Of a DNA stretch of 20,082 bases, positions 1-9,637 are shown piece by piece. The stretch is taken from assembly GCF_000330505.1 (NCBI RefSeq), contig NW_004440150.1:1904-21985 (forward strand), written 5' to 3'. A program made the translations under genes and the position numbers. Source of the DNA: Entamoeba invadens IP1 (taxonomy: Eukaryota; Evosea; Mastigamoebida; Endamoebidae). The first letter of the stretch is position 1. Each line of letters starts with the position of its first letter. The notes under the pieces were generated by a model. The model made no database searches, had not been told where the DNA came from, and was given only the letters and a program-made list of their open reading frames with translations.

Positions 1-386
1 TAGTCTTTGTTTTCTTTTTTACAAGAGTTAATGCTTGGTGTTTGCCTTTTTATTCTTTCGACTTCAATTTATTTTTTAAGTTCGTTCAATTTTATTTTTC
101 AACTTATTTTTTCAGCAAAGTCGAATTTAAAAATAATCTAAAAATGGGTCTAAATTTTTTCAAAATATTTTTTTAGTTTTATTGACCAAAAAATTAAACC
201 CAAAAAACAGTAAAAATATGACGTAAAATTGTTCGATTATTCTCAAAACCCTTTTATTTAGTATTCAATTGAAAATTTATACCTTCACTTCACTGCCTGT
301 ACATATCAAACAATGTGGTGATAATACAAATAATACAATATTATTATTATTCATTTTCTAACTCTTTCTTATTTTTATATAAATTT
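1..386. other. AT-rich region downstream of the LRR-family gene, no gene seen
   Basis: This stretch lies 3' of the minus-strand LRR gene and holds no convincing coding sequence on either strand. It is A/T-rich with short T and A runs and a small ATT/TTA-rich patch near 318-350. No RNA gene or inverted repeat of note was seen. Confidence 0.5.
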
Positions 387-1022
387 TTATGGAATTTTAA
401 GTCTTTTTGAATAAAAAATTGTTGATTTATGGACAAAATAATAAAACAAATCATCAAAATTATCTTCATGCTCAAATACAACTTCAACGGGGTGACCGAC
501 AGAAATTTCAATCTCTTCTTGTCTTTTTCGTTTTTCATAACTTTTTCTGTTTGATTCATATTTAAATACAATTTTTTTCAAATTTTGCATATTAACAAAT
601 GTTGGTGAACAATCAAATCCACTATTATTAAAAGTGATTTCTTTGATATCGAACCCTTTCAAAATGCAATAACCAATTGGAAAAACACACAAAAAATTAA
701 CTTTTGCAATTTCTTTACCTGTGTTTATCAAAACCAAATCTGTATGATTATTTCGTAAATCAAGTGTTATGTTGTTGAATGAACAGTTAATGTTCACATT
801 ACTCAAATAATAACAATTTTCCATACCAACAAAACGGATTGTATTTGGAGACTTTGTTACAAAACCAAATGTTTGAAATTTAGCATTTACTCGATTTGGC
901 ATTGTAACAGTTGTCTCGACTGTTTTGTCAAAGTACATTGATATTATTCCCAAATAATATAATTGTGTCAAATCGATGTTTTTAATATTATTCCAACTAG
1001 AACTAATTTTATATATATACAA
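387..1022 (-). CDS. BspA/LRR-like family protein, C-terminal part (out-of-frame continuation)
   Basis: About 210 residues on the minus strand, ending with TAA at 387-389. They continue the protein encoded just upstream at 1030-1806 but in another frame, and there is no ATG at the beginning: the frame opens about 1045 and runs through codons such as TTG at 1020-1022. The text is LRR-like, with spaced Leu/Ile/Val/Phe and short units such as SWNNIKNIDLTQLYYLG and MQNLKKIVFKYES, in line with the Entamoeba proteins that carry irregular BspA-type leucine-rich repeats. The tail is charged (KSYEKRKRQEE) and then acidic. I infer one original gene of about 470 codons with a one-base length change in the TA-rich stretch near 1025-1050. 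Function is unknown; such proteins are usually assumed to bind other proteins. A sequencing error is a real alternative to true breakage. Confidence 0.6.
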   Translation of the reverse strand: MYIYKISSSWNNIKNIDLTQLYYLGIISMYFDKTVETTVTMPNRVNAKFQTFGFVTKSPNTIRFVGMENCYYLSNVNINCSFNNITLDLRNNHTDLVLINTGKEIAKVNFLCVFPIGYCILKGFDIKEITFNNSGFDCSPTFVNMQNLKKIVFKYESNRKSYEKRKRQEEIEISVGHPVEVVFEHEDNFDDLFYYFVHKSTIFYSKRLKIP

Positions 1023-1029
1023 GTAAGCT

Positions 1030-1806
1030 CTATAATCGTAATATATATTTCAACTTTTTAAGTTGGTCAAAATCAAGAAATTTCTCATTGAAATTTTTCA
1101 CATTTAGTGTTGGCTTAATAAAGTATGGAAACTGTTCATCTTCACGTTTTTGAGTGTTACTTGTTACAATTTTTTTTACTACGTCTTTTGTGACATTTTC
1201 AATGCATATTCTGTGATATTTGTCATTTACATTTGTGTCGATGTCAACTTCGTCACTCTCTATGTTAAGTATCCCAATAGATGCATCTGGATTTGTCACT
1301 ATAAAATCAGAAAGTTTAATTTTTAGTTTGTCATTTACAGACTTTTTTATCACAAGTTTCTGCAAAAATCTGAATCTTAAATTTTCAAATGAAAAATCGT
1401 CGTCGAGTGTTATTACTATTTTTCTAACCTTTGGGCAGTGTTTTTGAACATAACTAAAGCTCCCTTTTTGTATTGAAATTGTGATGATTTTATTCAAAAT
1501 AGTACCGTCAAAAGCCTCTGGTAATATCTCTGCATTGGAACAGTCAAACCAAGTGATTTGATCCATCTGCTTTTGTGTCAAAGAGTGTACCATTGTGTTC
1601 AAGTTACCAGTGAGTGTGTTGAGGTGTGGAAAGAAATTGAAAAGGAAGTTGTATCCCAAATAGATCGAACGTGGATTCACTTTTAAACAACGAATCGCTT
1701 CATGTGCCCGTTTGTTGACAAGGCGAAAAATCCTAAGTGTAGTTTCTCGGTCGATGTAAAGCACAACATTGGCTTGGTATATCATCTCAAGGCGGGAAGC
1801 ATTCAT
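1030..1806 (-). CDS. BspA/LRR-like family protein, N-terminal part
   Basis: A 258-codon open frame on the minus strand with ATG at 1804-1806. The first 60 residues match the style of a very large Entamoeba family: a start like RLEMIYQANVVLYID, then FRLVNKRAHEAIRCLKVNPR, then LFNFFPHLNTL, after which leucine-rich units follow (for example FDQLKKLKYIL at the end). I recognise the family from these motifs; its members are commonly called leucine-rich-repeat or BspA-like proteins and mostly have no known function. No signal peptide or membrane segment is visible, so a cytosolic place is likely. A TATA-like stretch and an AAAAATTAA stretch lie within 40 bases upstream, but their spacing is not that of the textbook Entamoeba core promoter. 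The frame ends at a TAG where LRR text continues in the next frame, so this is probably the front half of one gene spanning 387-1806. Confidence 0.75.
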   Translation of the reverse strand: MNASRLEMIYQANVVLYIDRETTLRIFRLVNKRAHEAIRCLKVNPRSIYLGYNFLFNFFPHLNTLTGNLNTMVHSLTQKQMDQITWFDCSNAEILPEAFDGTILNKIITISIQKGSFSYVQKHCPKVRKIVITLDDDFSFENLRFRFLQKLVIKKSVNDKLKIKLSDFIVTNPDASIGILNIESDEVDIDTNVNDKYHRICIENVTKDVVKKIVTSNTQKREDEQFPYFIKPTLNVKNFNEKFLDFDQLKKLKYILRL

Positions 1807-2749
1807 CTATCGTTTTAAGTTTTAATTTTTCATGTTATTTATATTGTTTTTGGTTTGAATCTTGACCTTGGTTTGAATTTTATGCCAATACTTATTATTT
1901 ACAACAGTATTAAACATATTTTTTTATTTTTTAAAATGTTCCCAGAAATGCGTTTATTTAGCCAATCAAATGAAAATATGAGGCAAAACAATTATATGGT
2001 TTTTTATGGTTAATGTCCCTTATTTATCAATGACAATATATATATAAAATGGCAAAATGAAAAATTATGAAAAACACAATTTGTACCATAAAAGTAAATT
2101 ATTTAATAGTTAATTTTACTAATATTTTTTTTTAAAATGTCATTTTATTGAAAAAAAATTAACCAAAAGTCAATTTTGCCATTTTTTATTTATCCAAAAA
2201 AACGCCCGTTTTTTAAATGGAAATTGTGTTAAATTTCCAAAGGGTTTATATTAATCAAAAATAATTTCCAAAAATCATCAAAAAAAGAAACTATAGATTT
2301 ACAATAAAAGTATTATTTAAAGAAATCATCAAACAACTTGTTCATAAATGTTTTAAAACAAATAAACACTTTTATAATAATTTATACTTTTTAAAGTAAA
2401 AATAACGTTTAATAAATATTAACATAATATAATTTGAAAAGGTTTAAAAACAATTATTTAATTATAAGATAAAATAAGTTAAATCCGACATTATTTAATG
2501 TTTATTATTTTATTAATGTTAAATTCATAATAAACATTTAAACATTAAATATAAATAAAATAAAAAATACACAAATTAAAGCGATTAACTATTAAAATTG
2601 TTATTGTTGACGAAAATAAAAAAGTTATTAAATGAATATATAATGATAATAATATTTGTTTATTAATTATATTAAATGTTTGTGTGTTCGTTTTGTTTGT
2701 TAAAAGGGTTTATTTAAACTCTTTATAATTATTTACAGTTTAATTTTTC
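1807..2749. other. AT-rich spacer between LRR gene and hAT1, two small inverted repeats
   Basis: No coding sequence is supported. Two small structures stand out: a 13-bp inverted repeat AAAATGGCAAAAT at 2046-2058 and 2173-2185, about 140 bp end to end and possibly a worn MITE-like hairpin; and a perfect 7-bp stem GGAAATT/AATTTCC with a 6-base loop at about 2219-2238. The rest is A/T-rich. The left end of hAT1 should lie in or near this stretch, but I found no inverted repeat pairing it with sequence beyond 7158. Confidence 0.4.
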
Positions 2750-3319
2750 ATGAGAAGAGACTTAAATTCAAGTTCTCGCAACAAAAGGATAACAAAATTC
2801 GGCAATTATTTAACCTTTTTGCCTTATCAAAATGCAAAGGAAGATAGAAATTTACAAAAAACCACTTTTGTCCTATTTGTTTCAAAATGTGTAACCACAA
2901 AGAGTTTAAAAATCATTTTGGCTTAATACATCAATCAACAAAAGTTCAACAATCAGCCAAAGTTGAAGGATTTGTTCTTCAAAAGCTCATACTGAACAAT
3001 TTTGACGTTATTAATCACTTTTTAATTGAAAATTTGAGTAAATGTTGTGATACCCGAACTAATGAAAAACTTAAGTATGAATTGAAAACTATCGAAAATA
3101 AAATGAAAAATACAAGAGATGAACTTATTGATATGTTAGATGGCTGTCTTGAAACAATATGTGAAGAATTTCGACACAATCACACAATCTACAATGAAAA
3201 TGAAACACACATTCAAATGGTTGATAACACCTCAAAATCACAAGAAAGTATCTACACAAGAGAAGCTGACAAAATTGATAGTGGTGACTATGGATTGTTA
3301 AATGACGACGAAGATACTA
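2750..3319 (+). pseudogene. hAT1 transposase, N-terminal zinc-finger segment (split gene, part 1)
   Basis: First part of an old hAT-type transposase gene. The likely start is ATG 2750 (MRRDLNSSSRN...), whose frame runs to an A6 run near 2857-2862. There the reading moves one base and continues as NHFCPICFKMCNHKEF to HFGLIHQ: a zinc finger of the form Cx2C-x11-H-x4-H, like the BED/C2H2 fingers at the start of many hAT transposases, where they bind the transposon ends. A charged linker follows (helical KLKYELKTIENKMKNTRDELID, then an acidic stretch), and the text stops at DDEDT where element A is inserted. The frame resumes after the element at SKDFQQNYY. It cannot be functional as read because of the frame change and the insertion. 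The hAT call rests on the catalytic part downstream; this segment alone would only be called a zinc-finger protein. Confidence 0.7.
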
Positions 3320-3365
3320 TAGGGGGTCTATAAACTGGTTGGGATCCATAAACTAGTTGGGGAAT
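3320..3365 (+). repeat. Element A left terminal inverted repeat
   Basis: 46 bases matching the reverse complement of 4995-5039 with one extra G in the G run at 3322-3326 (five G against four) and one or two substitutions (CTAGTT against CAAGTT). The match ends at GGGGAAT. Confidence 0.88.
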
Positions 3366-3603
3366 GCTCTAAAACTCGAATTAAAACAATGTAAAACATA
3401 ATCAATAATATTTATTGTTATTATTCAAAAAAACAAAAACCCTTGATTTTCCGTTCTCGCTCACTTTTGGAACAATTTGATTTATTCGTTTGTGGAGGAA
3501 AATGGATTTATTAACTGGCCAATAATATGAACGCTTTTGGTAAGTCAAGTATTGTATTTGTAAATTTTAAAAATATATTTTTACAAATATTGTTTTGTAA
3601 CAA

Positions 3604-3624
3604 ACCCGTTGCAAAGTGACGGGT
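3604..3624. repeat. GC-rich hairpin inside element A
   Basis: ACCCGT and ACGGGT form a perfect 6-bp stem around a 9-base loop. It stands out because the surrounding DNA is A/T-rich. It could be an internal transposase site or chance. Confidence 0.35.
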
Positions 3625-4994
3625 AAAAATTTGCAATAATTTTTGTTTTTTGGAACGAAAAATGAAACCTCTGTTTTTGTATTTATCTAAAAAATAGTCA
3701 TCTTTTCTCTTAAAGATGATATTTATTTTAATGTGTTTAAACACAAAGTGTTATATATGATACATTTGGGATAAGGTTATAATATTATTGTTCGTCATAA
3801 AGGGTAATATGTTAAAATATGTGTTTTAAAAAGATAAAAAACGAATCCCTGTTAAAATAATTTAAATATTTTATTTTGAAAAATTGGAATTTCAAATTGT
3901 TGTAATGGACTCTTTGATAACATCTATAAAATAAATAAATTGAAATGAATGATAGGTAAATGTACTACATTTATAATTGTAAAGTTGTTGATTTTTTGAA
4001 AATAAAATGAAAAATCAATAGTTTTATTGATAATAAATTATAATATTGTTTTAGTTTTATAAAAATTAATAAAGTCAACTTTAATGAACACATTCTTGGA
4101 TATCAAGAGTGAGTTTTGTTGTTAATAAAAAAGCTGTTAACAACATGTTAAATACACCATTTGAATGTTGTGTGTCTGATCCCTGTTATTTATTAAAGAA
4201 TAAGTTGATGTTCGGATAATTATTCTTAATAAAATAATAATTTTATAAACTAATAAATAAGCATAATAAATATTATAAATAATTATAACATATAATAGTA
4301 TAATATAACATACATCTTGAGTAAAAACATTTTATAAAAATAATGTTTTTTATTAAAATAATTTCAAAAAAAAATCAAATCAACATTTATTGCCATAATA
4401 ATTTCTAATGAATCTCGATAAACAATTAAAATTTAATAATTGATTATATTAAAATATTAATTGTATTAATCAAAAACGTTGTTAAGTTTCGATTCAATTT
4501 TTAAATAAGATAAAATTACATAAAAATAAGAATGGATTAAAAAGTCAACAGATTTAAAAAATCGAATTTTGGACTATAAAAGAAAATATTTTGAACTCAA
4601 AACAGTCATTCATTGCGATATTTATAATATGCGGGGAGAGATTGTGGTAAAATATAATATATAATGTGTGTGAGAGCGAGATAATTTAATTTGCCACGGT
4701 CGTTGACAACTTTTTGTGTAGTGTTAACAAAATGTTTAAATGTGTGTTATATGATAAAAAAGAGAACCCGATTCTCTTCAGAAATAATATATTTTATCCA
4801 CAAAAAATATAAATGATTTGTTTTTATTCATTGGTTGTTTTTTGGTTTCTGGTTTTTTTTTTATTAATCTCTAAAATTGCAAAACAACAAAAATAGAAAT
4901 TAACATGTTCTATACTTCCCAAAACTGCAAAGCAGGGTTTTTCTTTTCCAAAATACGTGTAAATATTGTTTTTTCCCTTAAAAGTTTCTAATAA

Positions 4995-5039
4995 ATTCCC
5001 CAACTTGTTTATGGATCCCAACCAGTTTATAGACCCCTA
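4995..5039 (-). repeat. Element A right terminal inverted repeat
   Basis: 45 bases pairing with 3320-3365. It is followed by TA (5040-5041), the proposed second copy of the target duplication, after which the hAT1 reading frame resumes at AGT AAA GAC. Confidence 0.88.
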
Positions 5040-5041
5040 TA

Positions 5042-7158
5042 GTAAAGACTTTCAACAAAATTATTACGCTTTTAAAGAATTAAACGAAGAAATTGCAAAA
5101 GAAAAAGATCAAGAAGAATCAAAAAACGTTGAAAAGGAAAGTGAAATAATAGAACATATAATCAAACTTATCAATTCAAATAAAAAAGAATTTCCCAAAA
5201 ATGCAACAAAAAATAGGCGATGGGGTCTGTTGTTGTATACAAGAAGAATTAAAAAAACCTTTGAATGAGTTCACAATAAATAAAAAGGCGGCAAAATTGA
5301 GAAAAAAATACGTGGTTCTTTTGTGTGTTTTATTCTTTACAAGTATGAATCTGAGTTGTAGCCAGTGTAATGACGTTCTTGATCTCATTAAAGTTATTTT
5401 GATGATATGTAAAGTGCCAGAAAATGTATTGAAAATGAAAATAAGCGGAAAACAATACAAAGAAAAATGGTTATTATAGGAAAAGTGACAAGAAATGAAC
5501 TTAATAATGTTGTAAAACATTGTTATGGATATTTTCTTCTTGTTGATACGGCGAAGTTTAATGGTGTAGAGACGGTATCTCTTTATGGTAGATTTTTGAC
5601 AGATCATTTTGAAGTGAAAACACTTAAAATTAAAATTGGTGAGTTTTGGGGGAGAAGTACTGCTAAGAATTTGACCAAATGGATAACCATTGTTCTCAAA
5701 GACCACAATATCCCACTTGACTTGTTTAGAGGGCTTTGTTGTGATGGACTTGATACGGGTATATCAATGGGAAACGGTATTGCGGGTATCATGTACCGTA
5801 TGCTCACTGATGACTTACGTCCATTATTTAAGATCAATTACTGTCTACTACACAGATTGTCTATTGCAAACGAAAGAACTTTTGACTTTGGAGATCTTAA
5901 AATGATAAAACAGTTCTTAATGAAAATATCAACAGAACCAGTACGTAGAGGGTGGAAGAATTATTTAAAGGATAACGGAGTCTACGAAGTTTTAAGAAAA
6001 ATACCACAGTACTCAAATACACGTTTTTTGTTTAATGCCTTGATTTCAAATACACTTTTTGAGTGTTTTCCAGTCTTCTCTGCTTATTGTGCTCAAAGAC
6101 CGCTTGGTTTTATTCCAGAACCAAAAACAGAAGATATTAGAACTCATCTAACACTAAAAGATCCATCTTTAACAAATGTTGTGTTTGTTGCATCACTTTC
6201 GTTTGTAGACTTTATTGAAACTTCAATGAAACACTTGTCTGATTGGATGCAAAATAGTGATTTGTGTTTTGCTGTCGTGTATAAAAGAATACTTGAGTTT
6301 ATCAAATACGTTTTCTTGGTGAAGTCAGAAGTAGAAAGGGGGTGACTACTTTATTCTGTGAATTTTGCATGTTTCGTTGTAAGTGAAGATGATAAAAATA
6401 GATACAAAAATTTCTGTATAAATTATTTGTCGCGCTTATTACAAGGTTTAACTGTGAGATACACAAACCCATTTAACAAAATAGATGTAATTGATGAAAC
6501 AAAAGTGGATGTCAGTGATTATGATCACTTTGAATTATTAAGAGAACAACACACCGAATTGTTCTTTCAAAAAGACTTGGATATTTATTTTTATCCAATG
6601 AATGTTGAAAACAACATTATCACAATTGTTGAAATTAAAGAGGAACTTGATAAGGTAAAAAGTTGGATGGGCACTCACGAACAAATAATCGAAGAAATGA
6701 AAACGAGACAAGAAAAAACCATACAAACAAAAGCTATTTGAAATAACAAAGAAACTATAGATATTATAAATGGGAAAATAGACACATCAAATGATCAATA
6801 CACAGAAGAAGAAAAACGACGTATAACAAATATTACATTTATAGTAAACGAAAGACGAAGAAGCCGGGTAATTCCCGAACAATACCAACAATTGGTTGAG
6901 AAACATTGTATTGTTTCTTATTTGACCCTCACGAATGTGTTTGCAAAAATGACTTCGGAGGAACTTGCAGAGCTACCCTCGTTAAGACAAAAAGCTGGAA
7001 TAATCGAACCGTTTCCTCCAATAACATGAGATGTGGAAATGTCTTTTTCTATTACCAAGTTGATGTCCCAAATCAATTTGAGTACAAAAATAGAGAAAAC
7101 AAGAGGCTCACACAATTATGAAACAAAAATTCTAAACTATTACTTGGCGACATTATAA
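5042..7158 (+). pseudogene. hAT1 transposase, catalytic and dimerisation part (split gene, part 2)
   Basis: Continues the zinc-finger segment at 2750-3319. Order: a Lys/Glu-rich linker (5042-5190); a region of the 'FFTSMNLSCSQCNDVLDLIK' type usual before the catalytic core (to 5465); the RNase H-like core with FFLLVDTAKF (first Asp, about 5540), GLCCDGLDTGISMGNGIAG (second Asp region, about 5735-5790) and YCLLHRLSIANE (about 5840-5872, the hAT C..H..LA-like box); then a long helical part; and near the end DVEMSFSITKLM...ETKILNYYLATL, typical of the hAT C-terminal dimerisation region. The stop is TAA 7156-7158. Frame changes lie at A runs near 5195-5205 and 5462-5466. Three in-frame TGA codons (6343-6345, 6739-6741, 7027-7029) interrupt the last 270 codons. 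Function in life would be cut-and-paste transposition in the nucleus; as read it is dead. The element's outer TIRs were not found. Confidence 0.8.
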
Positions 7159-7254
7159 CGGTTAAATATTCATCCAACAATAATTATAAAACTGTTATTT
7201 ATAAATTGTTTGATAAAATGCAAAAGAAATTTTAAAATTTGGGAGACTGTACAT

Positions 7255-8308
7255 ACTATGTAACAACCAAAACATTGAGATGAAAAGTTAAAACAGTTTG
7301 ATTTTGTAAGTGTTTTTGAACGAAGATATGGTAAAGATGTGTAAAAACGCTTATCATTGAATAATGTTTAACACAATAACTCGATTAAAATAATTGTAAA
7401 TGATCATGACAACAGAAAAGAAGACGTGTTGTGTTGCCCTCATAAACATTAAGATCGATTGAAACACATCTGCAAGTTGTTAAACGATTGAACTGAATTA
7501 CAATTAAAAATGAAATCATTTTGATGAAAAAACAATTGATTTTGGTGACTGATTCGTGACCCGACAATTTATTGTGTAATAAGTATTGTCAATTTAATTT
7601 TTATAATGATGATAATACAAAGTTTGATTTGTCTGTAATACAATATAGCTGGCAAGAAGTTAACATCAGAAGAATTACAAACATGTTGACTATAATAACA
7701 GAGACAGTAGATAAATGCAGTTGTTGTATAATTAAAAAATAAGGCATTTTCACTTGTTTTAAATTATACGACAGTTCAAAATTGCGACCAACAAGATATT
7801 ACAGTGTATTGCTCGATAACAACAACGATTCAACAACAAGAAAACGTAATCTCAACAAGATAATACAAAATAGAATGCCACGATTATCAATTCAAATAAA
7901 AAGTTTGATATCTCTTCTTGAAATTAATGATGGTGTTATTAATAACAAGATTAACAATTGGCAAACACCACTTGGTGGTTATAACATTAACAACTTAACT
8001 TTCCAAAAATTAATTGTGAGAGTAAATTCAAAAATACATTATAATAAACGTATTAAACAACTCTTATTGTAGTCAGATAGTCATATAAAAATGTTTAATA
8101 AATTGTCGTTTTCAGCAATTACAAACATTGAAATTAAACAAATGTCCAAAGACACCTTCATAACAAAACAATCACAAGAACATAATTTGAAACTGATACT
8201 TATATATAATAACCGACATTTTCACTGGTATAGAAAGCATTTCAAATGTCAAACTATAATAATTGAACATCAATTGCGTTTTTGCTCAATTTGTTTCACA
8301 CAATAAAT
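7255..8308 (+). pseudogene. Heavily eroded coding-like region, unknown family
   Basis: One register is mostly open from about 7411 to 8306. It has stops near 7440, 7490 and 7558, a TAA at 7740-7742 and a TAG at 8070-8072; the longest clean stretches are 7782-8069 and 8073-8306. Between the stops the text has mixed, protein-like composition, for example RRITNMLTIITETVDKC, RPTRYYSVLLDNNNDSTTRK and HNLKLILIYNNRHFHWYRKHF. Upstream, another frame (about 7280-7430) reads FDFVSVFERRYGKDV and IKIIVNDHDNRKEDV, suggesting a frame change near 7425. I do not recognise a family. It lies directly after hAT1 on the same strand and could be a second gene of that element, an older transposon, or a dead host gene. 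Open frames in AT-rich DNA also arise by chance, so confidence is low. Confidence 0.3.
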
Positions 8309-9142
8309 TATTAATAGTGTTGATTATGTGTTAGATTTGAATGATTTATTTGATTATTTACATAACAATTATAAAATTATCCAAAATAATATTTAATTTT
8401 AAATTATAATTAATATAACAATTTAAAACTGAATAAAACCCATAATTTATGTTTTCAATAGTAATTATATGCAAAAAATAGTTAAAACATATTAATATAA
8501 TTGAAATGTTTGTGAGGTGGGTTTGGTTTCAAATATATAATTATGTGTTTGTAAAATAGAATATTAATTAAATGTGAAAAAGTAGTTACAATATCTTAAA
8601 AAATAAGTTGTAATAATTTCTAAAATGATAATAATGTGAATTATGTAAGATAAAAAGCGTTAAATTAATAATTAATAAAATAATAAAATAATAATAACTA
8701 TTAAATTCAAAAAATGTTTTATAATTTTTTTGGTTTTTATTAACACAATTACTCAAACTTTATCCATTCTATAAAATTATATAATAATAATTAATATATT
8801 ATATTTCTTACTAATTCGTTATTAAAATTAAACAATACACTTAAATAAAAATAATAAATTTAATAATCAATTATTTGGAATTAATAATTATTTAGTTAAA
8901 TTTTGTCTGAGGTCATTTGTATGTTTATTTTACTAACAATTTGTAATTATTATTAGTTTTTTAATATAACTTTATTTTTATTGATAAACTATTATTTATA
9001 ATAAATTTTACCATTTAATTATTTTATTATTAAACGATAAAATTATTAATATTTAACTATATAACATTATTATTATAATACTATTATATATACTATATGA
9101 CTAAACCCTGTTTATTAAACGTTTTACCATCCATTCTTTACC
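8309..9142. other. AT-rich stretch without recognisable features
   Basis: Very A/T-rich, full of ATTAAT/TAATAA repeats of low complexity (for example near 8660-8700 and 8990-9100). I see no gene, RNA or clean inverted repeat. Confidence 0.5.
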
Positions 9143-9256
9143 ATGAAAATTTCAATAGAATCTTGGCTGACGTGGCAGTTTTTAAGTTTTGAGCAAAGAC
9201 CCGATTTTGTCCAATACTGTTTACAAAGGAAAAAGTTGGAAGTGAATTTCATTTAA
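9143..9256 (+). CDS. Small ORF of 37 codons, possible gene fragment
   Basis: ATG 9143 to TAA 9254-9256, beginning MKISIESWLTWQFLSFEQRP. It lies in a patch (about 9140-9290) visibly less A/T-rich than its surroundings and has two tryptophans and varied residues, unlike the Asn/Ile/Lys/Phe text of random AT-rich frames. It is too short to assign and is more likely a remnant of a longer gene than a gene in its own right. Confidence 0.18.
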   Translation: MKISIESWLTWQFLSFEQRPDFVQYCLQRKKLEVNFI

Positions 9257-9444
9257 ACAATGCGAAGATTTTGTAGCCCAAAAAAATCAAAATTATTTTG
9301 ATAATTACAATTTTTAAAATAAGTGTCGTAATAATTTATTAATTCAATACTATCACTAGTAAAATATTATAAATTATAAACTTGCCAGTAGTAAATATAT
9401 TATATAAATAATTATATTTAGTAGAAATTAATTTGTTTTTAAAT

Positions 9445-9596
9445 CGTCGACTAGACATCGGGCCCGCGCTTTTTATTGTGAAAAATTAGTATTTAAAAAT
9501 GCTATTAAAACGGGATGTTATTTTTTACCGGGTTTTTTGGCGTTTTTAATACTAATAATTATCAGTAAAAAAACGGCCCGAAGTCTATCGCCGACG
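9445..9596. repeat. MITE-like imperfect hairpin with GC-rich arm tips
   Basis: Left arm 9445-9502 and right arm 9540-9596 are diverged inverted copies. Both begin CGTCG, then share TAGAC-TCGGGCC with one base differing at the hyphen, then a T run, then TTAGTATT and an AAAAA-GC motif. The centre is about 37 bases. The GC-rich tips inside A/T-rich DNA and the near-full-length pairing suggest a miniature inverted-repeat element. No clear target duplication was seen. Confidence 0.5.
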
Positions 9597-9619
9597 TACC
9601 TAATCCTTAACAAACCAAT

Positions 9620-9637
9620 ACTGTTAAAAAGAGCAGT
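9620..9637 (+). repeat. Left copy of 18-bp direct repeat flanking the outer insertion
   Basis: ACTGTTAAAAAGAGCAGT, identical to 19427-19444. The bases before it (AACAAACCAAT) pair with those after the right copy (ATTGGGTTGTT), so the two outer flanks are halves of one palindrome. The duplication may be 10 bp (TTAAAAAGAG) with an element beginning CAGT and ending ACTG, or all 18 bp. Confidence 0.65.

Larger units (their letters stand above)
3320..5039. mobile_element. Element A: 1.72 kb TIR transposon inserted in hAT1, probably non-autonomous
   Basis: Bounded by near-perfect inverted repeats of about 45 bp (3320-3365 and 4995-5039; tip TAGGGG, inner part TGGTTGGGATCCATAAAC). A TA lies on each side (3318-3319 and 5040-5041), and the joined target would be ACTAGT. 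TA duplication at a palindromic site is the habit of Tc1/mariner elements, so that superfamily is the best guess. Removing element plus one TA takes out 1722 bp, a multiple of three, and rejoins the transposase as DDEDT-SKDF without a stop, which strongly supports the boundaries. The interior (3366-4994) is A/T-rich and shows no transposase; the longest open stretch, 3511-3744 on the minus strand, is not convincing. TATA as the duplication, with the element starting at GGGG, cannot be excluded. Confidence 0.8.

Noticed and set aside
1004..1050. An intron joining the two parts of the LRR gene
   Set aside because: The only GT...AG candidate is about 18 bases long and lacks the GTTTGT donor usual in Entamoeba; a one-base length change explains the join more simply.
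5176..5706. A 176-codon open stretch on the minus strand
   Set aside because: It lies opposite the hAT1 catalytic region, is Phe/Ile/Lys-rich without a motif, and is best explained as a shadow of the plus-strand coding sequence.
6343..7029. Reassigned TGA codons (Trp or selenocysteine) in the hAT1 gene
   Set aside because: The gene also has frame changes and an insertion, Entamoeba uses TGA as a stop, and three cases in a dead gene are explained by point mutation.
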